Assembly: GCA_945877855.1 (NCBI GenBank)
Contig: CAMDWA010000021.1
Location: 1-40,592 of the forward strand
DNA length: 40,592 bases
Direction: 5' to 3'
Origin: Thermoflexus hugenholtzii JAD2
GTDB taxonomy: Bacteria; Chloroflexota; Anaerolineae; J036; Brachytrichaceae
Below the pieces are notes generated by a model. That model saw only the letters and a list, made by a program, of their open reading frames with translations. It did no database searches and was not told the DNA's origin. This document shows, piece by piece, positions 16,127 to 24,969 of the stretch (positions within the stretch are counted from its first letter, which is position 1; the number at the start of each line of letters is the position of its first letter). Made by a program: the position numbers and the translations under genes.

Positions 16127-17284
16127 ATGAAAAGATGGCAAGTAAGCATTGCGCTATTAATTGGGTTAAGTGGCTGCGCACGTGCAACACCCCAAGCAAC
16201 ACCAACGGCGATTGTAGCCAGTAGCCCCGTTGCGGCAACAAGCGCCCCCACGCCAGCCCCAACAGCAACGGCATTCCCTATCCCGTCGCCTACCGCCCTC
16301 CCCACCCCGTCGCCCACCCCAAAGCCAGCGATCGTTTATACCCAGCTTACCAAAGGCGAGTGTTGTGTGCAACCTTTCTTTTCGCCAGATGGCACCCAGG
16401 TTATGTTTTTAGACAAGCCATCGGCAAAAGCCCCGACTGGTATTTATGGCATAGCACTCAATGCCCCATTGAGTGAACCTGTTTTTTTTAACGCACACCC
16501 CGGCCCCTATAACCCAGACATGACACTGGGTGTTGATATTGAAGGTGGGCGAACAATCATCAAACGGCTTAGCGACAATAAAAAATGGGTGATTCCCAAT
16601 GATCGCCGCAATGTATCATTCTCACCCGATAGCAAACATATTATTTGGTCAGTCACCGAGCCATTTGGCAATTTTGATGTGCGGCGCAGCGATATTTATA
16701 TTGCAAACCCAGATGGCACAGAAGCCAAAATATTGACCTCGGTTTACAGTGGCGGTTTTCAGGGTTGGTTGAGCGATAGCAACCATATTATTGTCGGCGG
16801 CAAAGCGCGCCGCACCGACCCAACAACTTCTTTTAAAGTTTTATCAATTGTAGATGGCAGCACTCGTGATTTGGTCGAAACTGAGCGCACACGTGGGGTG
16901 CAATTGTCGCCCGATAATAAATGGATGCTGTATATGGTTGCGCAGGCCCAAAATGAAAAGCTAAATGGCATGTATATTGTTTCTTTAACCGAACCCAATC
17001 CTAAAGCAATGGCAATCGAAGGGTTCGGGGCATATCGATGGTGTTCACCCAATAAATTGCTTTATATTCCATTACAAACAACCGCCCCCAGCAGCGAATT
17101 ATGGATGTTGGATATAGTCAATCAAAGCCGAAAAAACCTCATTCCAACATCGCCCGATTCACCCTTTAAAATTGGAAATGGCGATTGGATTGTATCGACC
17201 CTCACCGGTGGGTTAAAAATTGCTTATGTCAATGCACGTGATCGCAATATTTGGTTGGCAGATTTAGGGGATGTCTGTAAATAA
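16127..17284 (+). CDS. Secreted lipoprotein with TolB/PD40-like beta-propeller
   Basis: 385 residues. The N-terminus is a lipoprotein signal (IALLIGLSGCAR, with lipobox Cys at 17), followed by a Thr/Pro/Ala-rich linker to about residue 65. The rest contains repeated beta-propeller blades, with PD40-type motifs FFSPDGTQVMFLD, VSFSPDSKHIIW and VQLSPDNKWMLY. Such propellers bind proteins or sugars; no catalytic motif is seen. Its 3' end overlaps the next gene by 14 nt, so it is probably translated with the GH43-like and GH39-like genes. Confidence 0.72.
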   Translation: MKRWQVSIALLIGLSGCARATPQATPTAIVASSPVAATSAPTPAPTATAFPIPSPTALPTPSPTPKPAIVYTQLTKGECCVQPFFSPDGTQVMFLDKPSAKAPTGIYGIALNAPLSEPVFFNAHPGPYNPDMTLGVDIEGGRTIIKRLSDNKKWVIPNDRRNVSFSPDSKHIIWSVTEPFGNFDVRRSDIYIANPDGTEAKILTSVYSGGFQGWLSDSNHIIVGGKARRTDPTTSFKVLSIVDGSTRDLVETERTRGVQLSPDNKWMLYMVAQAQNEKLNGMYIVSLTEPNPKAMAIEGFGAYRWCSPNKLLYIPLQTTAPSSELWMLDIVNQSRKNLIPTSPDSPFKIGNGDWIVSTLTGGLKIAYVNARDRNIWLADLGDVCK

Positions 17285-18332
17285 ATATCATCCGATATCA
17301 ATTGGCTATATAACCATTTTTATTGTTGCATTAACGATGCAACTTTGTGCAAAAACAATTATTCCTGCGGCATCGACAATTACAGAACCAGCAATCGAAT
17401 GTGCCGCGCCATTTTTTAGACAACACACCCAATTAAAAGATCACACCATTTTCTACTTTCAAGGGCATTATTATCTGGCGGCGATTCAAATCTATTTATC
17501 GGCAACACAAGAACGCAAAGAACACGATTTCGCCTATGCCCGCACCCGCGATTTTTGCACTTGGGAAGACCTTGGGAGTGTGCTTTCACATGGGGAGGAT
17601 GGGGACCCAGACGAATCAGCAATTTGGGCGCCGCATGTGATTGAAGAAAATGGCAGCTACTATATGTTTTACACCGGCGTTAACCGCAATGTAGCCCAAA
17701 GCATTATGTTAGCGGTCTCTAAAAATCCTGCCGACCCCAAAAGCTGGAAAAAAACAGGCGTAGTGTTTCGCCCAAACCACACCAATATGGTCTATGCAGG
17801 GGCACACAAGTGGTCTGATAACCGTGACCCGATGATCTTGAAGCAACAAGGGCAATATTATCTGTATTACACCGGCAAAACCACGAGTGGCGGGGCGGTC
17901 GGAGTGGCAACATCGGCTGGCATCACTGGCACATGGCAAGATTGGGGCGCAGTTGTTCAAACATCCCTAAAATCAATGCCAGAGTCGCCTTTTGTTTTGG
18001 AAAATGGGGGTGTCTATTATATGATGTATAACGATACTGGCGGCAGTGGGCCAACTTGGTCTTGGGCGGTCTCACCTTTAGGGCCTTGGCAACCTGAACG
18101 CAATGAAACCATTGGCTGGGCACACGATTTTGTGCGTATACCCAATAGCAGTTCGTGGCTGGTCTCTTATGTGCAAGGCGATGGAGAGTCGATTCAGGTA
18201 ACCCCATTAACATGGGTTAACAACAATTACCCCTTGCGTATCCCGCGGATTGGCAGCCGAACCTATTTACCCGCACTGGCCTTTAAAACACGCAACGACC
18301 CACCCAATGATGTGATAAAACTAATCCCATGA
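17271..18332 (+). CDS. Secreted GH43-like five-bladed beta-propeller protein
   Basis: 353 residues with an N-terminal signal or membrane anchor (about residues 10-30). The body resembles family 43 and related glycoside hydrolases, with blade motifs HYYLAA, IWAPHVIEENGSYYMFYTG, NRDPMILKQQGQYYLYYTGK and PESPFVLENGGVYYMMYND. The NRDPMI Asp and the PESPFV Glu are good candidates for the Asp and Glu of a GH43-type active site. The substrate is probably a plant or microbial polysaccharide side chain. It overlaps the lipoprotein gene before it and shares an ATGA overlap with the gene after it. Confidence 0.7.
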   Translation: MSVNKYHPISIGYITIFIVALTMQLCAKTIIPAASTITEPAIECAAPFFRQHTQLKDHTIFYFQGHYYLAAIQIYLSATQERKEHDFAYARTRDFCTWEDLGSVLSHGEDGDPDESAIWAPHVIEENGSYYMFYTGVNRNVAQSIMLAVSKNPADPKSWKKTGVVFRPNHTNMVYAGAHKWSDNRDPMILKQQGQYYLYYTGKTTSGGAVGVATSAGITGTWQDWGAVVQTSLKSMPESPFVLENGGVYYMMYNDTGGSGPTWSWAVSPLGPWQPERNETIGWAHDFVRIPNSSSWLVSYVQGDGESIQVTPLTWVNNNYPLRIPRIGSRTYLPALAFKTRNDPPNDVIKLIP

Positions 18333-19798
18333 AACGTTTGCAATTGGTTTGGTTAGGGCTTATTAGCACAGCCATGTTAATAAGCCAAGGGGGCGGCGGG
18401 CAATTGCATGCCACGCAAGCAGCAACCCAGCTTTTTCTGCCCGCTGTTTCAAATTTTGCAAATTGGAATAACCCATTTGGCATTGAAGTAGAAATTGGGG
18501 CAAACGTAAAGCCCGACAGTGTGGTGCTGGTGCGTGCAAAAGAATTAGGCGTTGGCTCAATTCGCTTGCATCGCCGCTTATCGTGGCGACAAGCCCAACC
18601 CATTCGCGACAATGCTATCGATTTTAGCGTTTATAGCGATTTTGAAGATGAATTGCGTGGCTTGGCCTCAACCAATATCGCCCCGATGGTCACGATTTGG
18701 GATTCGCCGTTATGGGCAACCACCCAAGCCAAAACATGCAGCGCCATTCGGTCTGACCGCCTCGCTGATTTTGCGGCGTTTCTTACGGCATTGGTCAATC
18801 GTTACAAAGCCCCAGCATTTAATGTGCATGTCTGGGAATTAGGCAACGAAGTGGATATCGATTATCGCGCCGTGCCAACCGATTCATTTTATGGCTGCTG
18901 GGGCAATGCCGACGACAAAACCTATTATGGCGGCAAACAATATGGCGAGATGCTTAAAGTTGCAGGGGCGGCCATTCACGCAGCCGACCCCAGCGCCAAG
19001 GTAGTCATTGGGGGGCTAATCACCCATATTTGGGAGGGCAACCCAGCCCGCAGTTATACCGATCAATTTTTGCGTGGGGCGCTCAGTGTGGGGGCCGGCC
19101 CGCATTTTGATGCCATTGGATTTCACGGACATTTCACCTATTACAATCAAGTGCTCGATTACAGCAGCGCCCCCGCTGGTGGTTGGGCCAATGCCGACCC
19201 TAGCAAAGACGGTCCGATCAAGGGCAAAATCTCGGTTTTAAAATCGGCGCTAAATGCCTATGGCCTAACCAAACCGTTGTGGTTGAATGAGGTGTCGATG
19301 GGCTGCCCCTTCAAAGATTTTGACGGCAGCACCTTAGCATGGTGTAACCCCAGCCCACAAACCGGTTTTTATGTAGCAATGGCCGATCACATCCCCCGCA
19401 TGATGGCGCGTTATCTCAGCGCCGGGGTCGAACGTTTTGCATGGTATGCGCTGGCTGGGGCTGGTTGGCGATTTTCTGATTTATTAGATACAAATCAAAC
19501 CCCTGTATTAGGGTTTACCGCCTACAAAACGCTGATTACGCAACTCAATGGCATATCTTTACCTCCGATGCCCTTCAATTACACAACTGGGGTCGAAGCA
19601 CATCGGTTTAATCGTGGCGGCAGTGTTGTAGAGGTTGTTTTTGCAATCGATAACACAACCAAAACCATCACTGTGCCACAATCCAAATTCATTCGGGCAA
19701 TTGATCGTGATGGCAAACCGTTTTTACCCACCTTCGCCAATGGTAATGCCCAAATCAATGTAGGGTTTAGCCCAATTTATATTCATCGCACACCATAA
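18329..19798 (+). CDS. Secreted GH39-like (clan A) glycoside hydrolase, paralogue 1
   Basis: 489 residues with a signal peptide and an FLPAV motif at about 37-41. The TIM-barrel has an acid/base Glu in WELGNEVD (E174) and a likely nucleophile Glu in LWLNEVSMG (E321), the clan GH-A arrangement. An all-beta C-terminal part of about 90 residues ends in SPIYIHRTP. It is the third gene of a tightly overlapping set (ATGA overlap at 18329). A paralogue of exactly the same length is at 22170-23639. The substrate is unknown. Confidence 0.75.
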   Translation: MKRLQLVWLGLISTAMLISQGGGGQLHATQAATQLFLPAVSNFANWNNPFGIEVEIGANVKPDSVVLVRAKELGVGSIRLHRRLSWRQAQPIRDNAIDFSVYSDFEDELRGLASTNIAPMVTIWDSPLWATTQAKTCSAIRSDRLADFAAFLTALVNRYKAPAFNVHVWELGNEVDIDYRAVPTDSFYGCWGNADDKTYYGGKQYGEMLKVAGAAIHAADPSAKVVIGGLITHIWEGNPARSYTDQFLRGALSVGAGPHFDAIGFHGHFTYYNQVLDYSSAPAGGWANADPSKDGPIKGKISVLKSALNAYGLTKPLWLNEVSMGCPFKDFDGSTLAWCNPSPQTGFYVAMADHIPRMMARYLSAGVERFAWYALAGAGWRFSDLLDTNQTPVLGFTAYKTLITQLNGISLPPMPFNYTTGVEAHRFNRGGSVVEVVFAIDNTTKTITVPQSKFIRAIDRDGKPFLPTFANGNAQINVGFSPIYIHRTP

Positions 19799-19846
19799 AA
19801 ACCTGCGCGAATGTCATTTTGCCTTATACACCCTTTTTATTTTGGC

Positions 19847-19852
19847 TACAAT
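19847..19852 (+). promoter_or_regulatory. -10 box upstream of the YhhN gene
   Basis: TACAAT lies 8 nt before the ATG at 19861; this again suggests a leaderless start and supports that ATG over the TTG at 19819. Confidence 0.45.
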
Positions 19853-19860
19853 GTAAACCT

Positions 19861-20562
19861 ATGCTGCACACGCTAGCGGCCTGCGCCGTCATCCTATTTC
19901 TGTTCATGCTTTTGCGAGAATATTCGCAACCGAAAACAGCTAAATCCTTGCAGAAACGCATCTTCTGGAAAGGCGGTGCAACGCTTATTGCCCTATTACT
20001 GGCACTTTTGGGGATAGTGCAGCCCATCAGCGGCAGTCATTTGCCTTATACGCTGCTCATTTGTGCCGGGCTAGTGTTATCGCTCATCGGCGATATTGCG
20101 CTGGTTTATGAGCAACCACGTGCATTTTTGCTGGGCATGATCGCCTTTGCGCTGGCGCATATCTGCTACATCATGGCTTTTCTCAGCGCCCAAAGCTACC
20201 TTGTCATCGTGTCAAATATTTGGCGCGACCTCGGGGCGGGCGCGGCGTTAACCGTCTTGGGTGCGCTCTATTTTTGGTATGTGCGCCCACATTTAGGCGA
20301 ATTAAAACAACCCGTGTTGCTCTACATCGCGCTGATCTCAATCATGCTACACCGCGCCGTGTCATCGGCAGATTATGGCGCAGGTGTGCCATTACAGCCA
20401 GTGCTAGCGCTGATGGGGGCCACATTATTTTATGTTTCAGATTTTATTTTGTCGATCAACAAATTTGTGTTTAAAACAGATACAGTGCAAGATAGTGCCA
20501 TTGTGCTGGGTTTTTATTATGCCGCCCAAATTACTTTAGCGCTTTCAACCTCATTTTTGTAG
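19861..20562 (+). CDS. YhhN/TMEM86 family membrane protein (lysoplasmalogenase-like)
   Basis: 233 residues with about eight membrane helices. The family core is seen in LICAGLVLSLIGDIALVYEQPRAFLLG, in which the Gly-Asp pair is conserved, and in AFALAHICYI. Animal TMEM86 proteins hydrolyse lysoplasmalogen; bacterial YhhN proteins are assumed to act on related lipids. It does not look related to the carbohydrate genes around it. Confidence 0.75.
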   Translation: MLHTLAACAVILFLFMLLREYSQPKTAKSLQKRIFWKGGATLIALLLALLGIVQPISGSHLPYTLLICAGLVLSLIGDIALVYEQPRAFLLGMIAFALAHICYIMAFLSAQSYLVIVSNIWRDLGAGAALTVLGALYFWYVRPHLGELKQPVLLYIALISIMLHRAVSSADYGAGVPLQPVLALMGATLFYVSDFILSINKFVFKTDTVQDSAIVLGFYYAAQITLALSTSFL

Positions 20563-20603
20563 ATTTTAGATTTTGGACTGTGTGTAAATCCAAAATCTAA
20601 AAT
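20563..20603. repeat. 15-bp perfect inverted repeat
   Basis: ATTTTAGATTTTGGA pairs with TCCAAAATCTAAAAT around an 11-nt loop. It directly follows the stop codon and may terminate transcription. Confidence 0.65.
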
Positions 20604-20612
20604 TCCTTCCCC

Positions 20613-21218
20613 ATGTATCGCTACCCCATCCCTGCTGCACAGGCCCGCGCCGAAATTGTGATCTTAAAATCACGCTTTATTTGCATCATCGATTTTGCCG
20701 ATACAGTCGAAGCCACGCAAAACTTTATTCGGCAAATGCGAGCCGAGTTTGCTGACGCAAGCCATGTCTGCCACGCCTTTTGCGTCGGGTTTGGCGCAAG
20801 CATCACCCAAGGATGCAGTGATGATGGCGAACCCAAAGGGACAGCCGGGCGACCTATGTTGGCGGTGTTGCAAGGCAGCGGGTTGGGCGATGTGGTGGCG
20901 ACTGTGGTGCGTTATTACGGCGGCACCAACCTCGGCACAGGCGGTCTGGTTCATGCCTATGGCGATGCCATCAAAGCCGCCCTCGAGGTATTGCCCCGCA
21001 ACGAAAAAGTTGAAAAGCGCCAAGCCATGCTTGCAATCCCCTATGCGCTCTACGAAAGGGTCAAACTACTCATCACCGCACATCGCGGCAAAATGCTTAG
21101 CGAAGATTTTGCCGCCGATATCACGCTTGAGCTTGAATTTGTTGTTGATGATTTTGCACCCTTTAATTTGGCCTTGCGTGAAATGACCGCCGGCAAAATC
21201 GAAGCGATTTTGGCTTAG
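20613..21218 (+). CDS. yigZ: YigZ/IMPACT family protein
   Basis: 201 residues. The N-terminal UPF0029 domain is clear: EIVILKSRFICII, then HVCHAFCVGFG, SDDGEPKGTAGRPML and VVRYYGGTNLGTGGLVHAYGDA. The last is the signature block of the family. A small DUF1949-like C-terminal domain follows from about residue 138. Bacterial members are of uncertain function; the eukaryotic IMPACT protein regulates translation. It appears to stand alone, between two inverted repeats. Confidence 0.9.
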   Translation: MYRYPIPAAQARAEIVILKSRFICIIDFADTVEATQNFIRQMRAEFADASHVCHAFCVGFGASITQGCSDDGEPKGTAGRPMLAVLQGSGLGDVVATVVRYYGGTNLGTGGLVHAYGDAIKAALEVLPRNEKVEKRQAMLAIPYALYERVKLLITAHRGKMLSEDFAADITLELEFVVDDFAPFNLALREMTAGKIEAILA

Positions 21219-21222
21219 AGAT

Positions 21223-21352
21223 TGTATAAAAACGCTGCAATTTGACTCTCACGAAGCTCACAAAGAACACAAAAGGGTTATAAAAATACCTTCTTTGTGT
21301 TCTTTGCGGGCTTTGTGAGCGGTTTTTGTATTGATAAAAACAGTTTTTATAC
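21223..21352. repeat. Nested inverted repeat (CACAAAG type) between convergent genes
   Basis: An outer pair (GTATAAAAAC at 21223 and GTTTTTATAC at the right end) encloses an inner pair in which GCTCACAAA and GAACACAAA on the left match the right arm except for a 9-nt gap. It is probably a bidirectional terminator or a mobile repeat. Confidence 0.65.
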
Positions 21353-21358
21353 TAACGC

Positions 21359-21862
21359 TTAATAAATCACCACTTTTGTGCCGACCGAAGCCCAATTAAA
21401 CAAGCGCCGCGCCGTCGCAACCGGCAAATTAACACAGCCATGACTCACCGGTATGCCAAAACTATTGTGCCAATAGGCCCCATGAATGCCATAACCGCTG
21501 TAAAAATACATCGTCCATGGCACATTCGGGGTGTCATAAGCTGGGCAACAGCCGCGCATCAGGGTACTCGCCAATTTCACATAGATCCGATAAGTGCCAC
21601 GCACCGTTGGGGTACGGGCCTTGCCAGATGATACAGGCGATGTCAACACAATTTTGCCATTTTCCCAAGCATTTAAACGTTGTCGTGCCAAACTCACCTC
21701 GATCCAACGTCCGGCTGTAGCACCAACACTTGTTTTCAGTATTGGCTCAATATTAGGGGCAGCGCCCGCCACCTCTATTTGAATAAATAAAGAAGCCATC
21801 GCTAAGAATAGCGCCATAAAACTTCGTTGTATTAGACCAATTAAATTTTGATGCTTTTTCAT
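21359..21862 (-). CDS. L,D-transpeptidase (YkuD family)
   Basis: 167 residues with a signal peptide (about residues 10-35). The YkuD catalytic domain has GIHGAYWHNSFG and SHGCVNL, with the catalytic Cys at 143. These enzymes make 3-3 cross-links in peptidoglycan or attach proteins to it, acting outside the membrane. ATG 21862 is preceded by a purine-rich site; an upstream start at 21907 would add 15 unlikely residues. An unusual terminator-like hairpin lies in its upstream region. Confidence 0.85.
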   Translation of the reverse strand: MKKHQNLIGLIQRSFMALFLAMASLFIQIEVAGAAPNIEPILKTSVGATAGRWIEVSLARQRLNAWENGKIVLTSPVSSGKARTPTVRGTYRIYVKLASTLMRGCCPAYDTPNVPWTMYFYSGYGIHGAYWHNSFGIPVSHGCVNLPVATARRLFNWASVGTKVVIY

Positions 21863-21905
21863 GTCCTCTCTCTGTTTACTTCTATGCTTAAAAAAATAAA
21901 TCTGC

Positions 21906-21928
21906 AAAAAAAACGGCTAAGTTAGCCG
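21906..21928 (-). terminator. Intrinsic terminator upstream of the L,D-transpeptidase
   Basis: On the minus strand, CGGCTA-ACT-TAGCCG is followed by eight T residues: a textbook Rho-independent terminator. No minus-strand gene lies before it, since the next gene is on the plus strand from 22170. It could end a small RNA or act as an attenuator for the transpeptidase. Confidence 0.6.
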
Positions 21929-22169
21929 CAATTGCCTACCAAAACGCAAAATTAAAATCTCGCTACACTTGTTTCAATCTAAAAGTTATATCATCAAATT
22001 CAATATTATTTCTAGGTGTTTTTTAAGAAAATGAGGTCAAAATCGAATTGACAAATAAATTAAAACAGGTGTTTCGATCTCCAGTATACAAAAATCTAAA
22101 ATCCCTTTTAATATTCATCAACCTGAAAAATAAATCGACTGTTTTAGAACATCGTAAACTAAGGGATCT
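21929..22169. other. AT-rich divergent intergenic region
   Basis: About 240 bp, much more AT-rich than the surroundings, between the divergent transpeptidase and GH39-like genes. A TTGACA occurs at 22048-22053 without a -10 at the right distance. An AAGGGA ribosome site precedes the ATG at 22170. No coding sequence was seen. Confidence 0.5.
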
Positions 22170-23639
22170 ATGAAAAAACTTTTGGTCTGGTGTCTCTGTT
22201 TCATCATGGTCTTGCAATTTGCAACACCCGGAAACCCCGCACAATCAATCGCAAAATTGGCTACAGCACAACAAGATGCGAGTAGTTTGTTCATACCAGC
22301 ACTGTTCAATTTACACAACCGCACACCACGCTTTGGCTTCGAGGTCGATAGCGTTTTATTGCCCGGTAGCCCGGTTTACAACCGCGCCAGAGAATTGGGG
22401 GCCAATGTCGTACGCATCAACTGGCGCGTTTCATGGAGCGTCATGCAAAGCAGCCAAGGCGCAGCCATCGACTTTAGCAGCCTAAGCGACTTAGAAAACA
22501 TGTTGCGTGGTCTGAGCAGTCTCAATATTCAACCGGCGATCATCGTCGATGACTACCCACGTTGGGCCACCAGCAAACCCTCAAATTGCGCCCCCATTCG
22601 CAGCGACCGCTTCGCCGATTTTGCCGAATTTATGCGCCAAATGGTGCTGCGCTACAAGTCCCCCCCCTTTAACGTTAAACTATGGGAGCTAGGAAACGAG
22701 CCAGATGTTGATTTTGGCAGCGCCGTCGACTCTAATTTTGGCTGCTGGGGCAGCAAAAGCGATGCCGTCTTTTATGGCGGTGCAACCTATGGCGCAATGC
22801 TCAAAGCCGTCGCACCCGCCATTCGCCAAGCCGACCCAGAAGCCAAAATTCTCATTGGTGGCTTGCTGCTCGACAACAATAACACCCAAGTGCCCGCCGG
22901 TGAAGGCCGCCCTGAAAGCTTTTTTGCTGGCATTCTCAGCAGTGGGGCCGCCGCTTCATTCGATTATGCCGCTTATCATGGTTACTCGTTTTACGATGGC
23001 CGTGATATCGACTATAGCGGGCAAGCACTGAATGGCAAATGGGTCAGCAACAACCCCAACCGCAACGGCATCGCACGCGGCAAACCCAATTGGCTAAAAG
23101 ATGCGATGGCCCAATATGGAACCAGCAAACCGCTCATCCTAAATGAAGTGGCGCTGGTCTGCATTGCTGCGTTTTTCCCACAGCCTTGCACCACGCCCGG
23201 GGCCGCCTTTTTCAATGCCCAAGCCAATTATGTTGCGCCTGCCATTACCCGCGCCTTTGCCAACGGCACTGAACAAGTGGTTTGGTATACGCTCGACGGC
23301 CCGGGCTGGAACAATGTCGGTTTGCTTGACGGCGATGGCAACCCACGCCCAGCCTTTTTTGCTTACAAAACCCTCATTCAACAACTGGCAGGCAGTCAAT
23401 TGCCGCCACAATCGGTGAATTATGGCAGCGGCAGCGAGGCCTATCGCTTTCAACGTGGGCCAAATGTGGTTGATGTGGTTTGGTCGCTCGACAGCACCCC
23501 GCGTGTGGTGCGTGTACCCCAAACGCAATTCATCAGCGCAGTTGATCGCGATGGCAACCCCATCACCCCCATTTTAAATGGGGTCGAGGCCCAATTAACC
23601 GTCGGCTTGGGCGGCATTTACATCACCCGCACCCCCTAA
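22170..23639 (+). CDS. Secreted GH39-like (clan A) glycoside hydrolase, paralogue 2
   Basis: 489 residues, the same length and layout as the gene at 18329: a signal peptide, an LFIPALFN motif, a TIM-barrel with acid/base E177 (WELGNEPD) and nucleophile E326 (LILNEVALV), and a beta-rich C-terminus ending in GGIYITRTP. The two proteins also share segments such as SRLADF/SDRFADF, YGGxxYGxMLK and the FFAYKTLIQQL-type block. This copy has a Shine-Dalgarno site and its own upstream region. A glycosyltransferase follows after 4 nt. Confidence 0.75.
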   Translation: MKKLLVWCLCFIMVLQFATPGNPAQSIAKLATAQQDASSLFIPALFNLHNRTPRFGFEVDSVLLPGSPVYNRARELGANVVRINWRVSWSVMQSSQGAAIDFSSLSDLENMLRGLSSLNIQPAIIVDDYPRWATSKPSNCAPIRSDRFADFAEFMRQMVLRYKSPPFNVKLWELGNEPDVDFGSAVDSNFGCWGSKSDAVFYGGATYGAMLKAVAPAIRQADPEAKILIGGLLLDNNNTQVPAGEGRPESFFAGILSSGAAASFDYAAYHGYSFYDGRDIDYSGQALNGKWVSNNPNRNGIARGKPNWLKDAMAQYGTSKPLILNEVALVCIAAFFPQPCTTPGAAFFNAQANYVAPAITRAFANGTEQVVWYTLDGPGWNNVGLLDGDGNPRPAFFAYKTLIQQLAGSQLPPQSVNYGSGSEAYRFQRGPNVVDVVWSLDSTPRVVRVPQTQFISAVDRDGNPITPILNGVEAQLTVGLGGIYITRTP

Positions 23640-23643
23640 TGCA

Positions 23644-24912
23644 TTGATACGCATTACCTTACTCGCCAGCGGCACCCGTGGCGATGTGCAACCTTACATC
23701 GCCCTCGGGCTTGGCCTCAATGCCGCTGGCTACGCTGTCACCCTCGCCACCCACGCCACATTTCGCAGCCTAGTCGAGCGCAGTGGTCTACATTTTGCGC
23801 TGATTGAGCCAAACCCAACCGCGCTAATGATGCAAAGTGGCGAACAAATGGCGCTGACCTACGAAGGCAACGCGGTGCGTGCTTTGCAAGCCAGCCTCAG
23901 TTATTGGCGCAACACCCAAGCCTGTTTTGGCGAATTGCTCGACAGCGCATGGCAGGCTTGTCGCGGCAGCGCCGCCATCATCGCTGGGTTGCCAACCTTA
24001 TGGGGGATGGATGTTGCCGCTGCACTACAAGTGCCGTGCATCTGGGCGTTTTTGCAACCCTTTACCCGCACCAGCAATTTTGCACACCCCATGCTGCCAT
24101 TTACAGCGCTACCGGTTTGGCCTCGGCTGCATCAGGCCAGCTATCGGGCGGTTGAATGGGCGGCGTGGCTGCCGTGGCGGGCCGCCATTAACCAATGGCG
24201 CGGCAACCACGGGTTGCCGCCCGCCCCCATGCACGGGCGCTATCGACCACTCTACCAACCCAATACCACTGTGCTTTATGGCTTTAGCCGCCACATTGTG
24301 CCAACACCCCAAGATTGGCCACCCAATCATCACAGCACCGGCTATTGGTTTTTAGACCAAACCACAGCACCCAACGCAACACTACGCGATTATGTGGCCC
24401 AGCACCCGCGCCTCATTTATGTCGGGGTGGGCAGTATGCAGCCTAGCCAAACCAGCGGCTTTATCGACAGTGTGTCGCAGGCCTTAGCCGCCAATGATAC
24501 ATGGGCGGTGATGCTATTACCCAGCCACCAACAGCCGCCCATACCCACCCCACCCCGCATTTTGTTTGTGAATGAGGCCCCTCATGCTTGGCTTTTTCCG
24601 CACATGCGCGTCATTGTGCATCATGGTGGGGCTGGCACAACCGCCGCGGCATTTCAGGCAGGGCAACCCCAATTCATCACCCCTATCGCCGCCGATCAAT
24701 TTTTTTGGGCCAATCGTGCCCATGCCATTGGTGTGTCGCCGCCGCCTATTCCACTTCGCCAGCTTAACGCCAACAACCTCAGCGCCGCGCTAGCCCAATG
24801 CCTGAATAATCCAACATTTCAGCAACAAGCTAAAACCATCAGCCAACAGCTTTCAAATGACAACGGTGTTCAGGCGGCGGTCAAAAAAATCACGTCTCTT
24901 ATCAAAAATTAA
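23644..24912 (+). CDS. UGT-like glycosyltransferase (GT1 family)
   Basis: 422 residues with the GT-B fold of family 1 glycosyltransferases, like sterol or macrolide glucosyltransferases. The N-terminus ITLLASGTRGDVQPYIALGLGL is characteristic. The C-terminal donor-binding block reads VIVHHGGAGTTAAAFQAGQP and then PIAADQFFWANRA. The start is TTG at 23644, 4 nt after the previous stop; no better start was found nearby. The acceptor may be a sterol, carotenoid or other lipid. The close spacing suggests co-transcription with the GH39-like gene. Confidence 0.82.
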   Translation: MIRITLLASGTRGDVQPYIALGLGLNAAGYAVTLATHATFRSLVERSGLHFALIEPNPTALMMQSGEQMALTYEGNAVRALQASLSYWRNTQACFGELLDSAWQACRGSAAIIAGLPTLWGMDVAAALQVPCIWAFLQPFTRTSNFAHPMLPFTALPVWPRLHQASYRAVEWAAWLPWRAAINQWRGNHGLPPAPMHGRYRPLYQPNTTVLYGFSRHIVPTPQDWPPNHHSTGYWFLDQTTAPNATLRDYVAQHPRLIYVGVGSMQPSQTSGFIDSVSQALAANDTWAVMLLPSHQQPPIPTPPRILFVNEAPHAWLFPHMRVIVHHGGAGTTAAAFQAGQPQFITPIAADQFFWANRAHAIGVSPPPIPLRQLNANNLSAALAQCLNNPTFQQQAKTISQQLSNDNGVQAAVKKITSLIKN

Positions 24913-24969
24913 TACTTGTCGAATGTTTGCGTAATCAACAAGATGCAAAATGAGCTTAACTTTATAACC

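Noticed and set aside
22048-22053. TTGACA as a -35 box for the second GH39-like gene
   Set aside because: No -10-like sequence lies 15-19 nt downstream.
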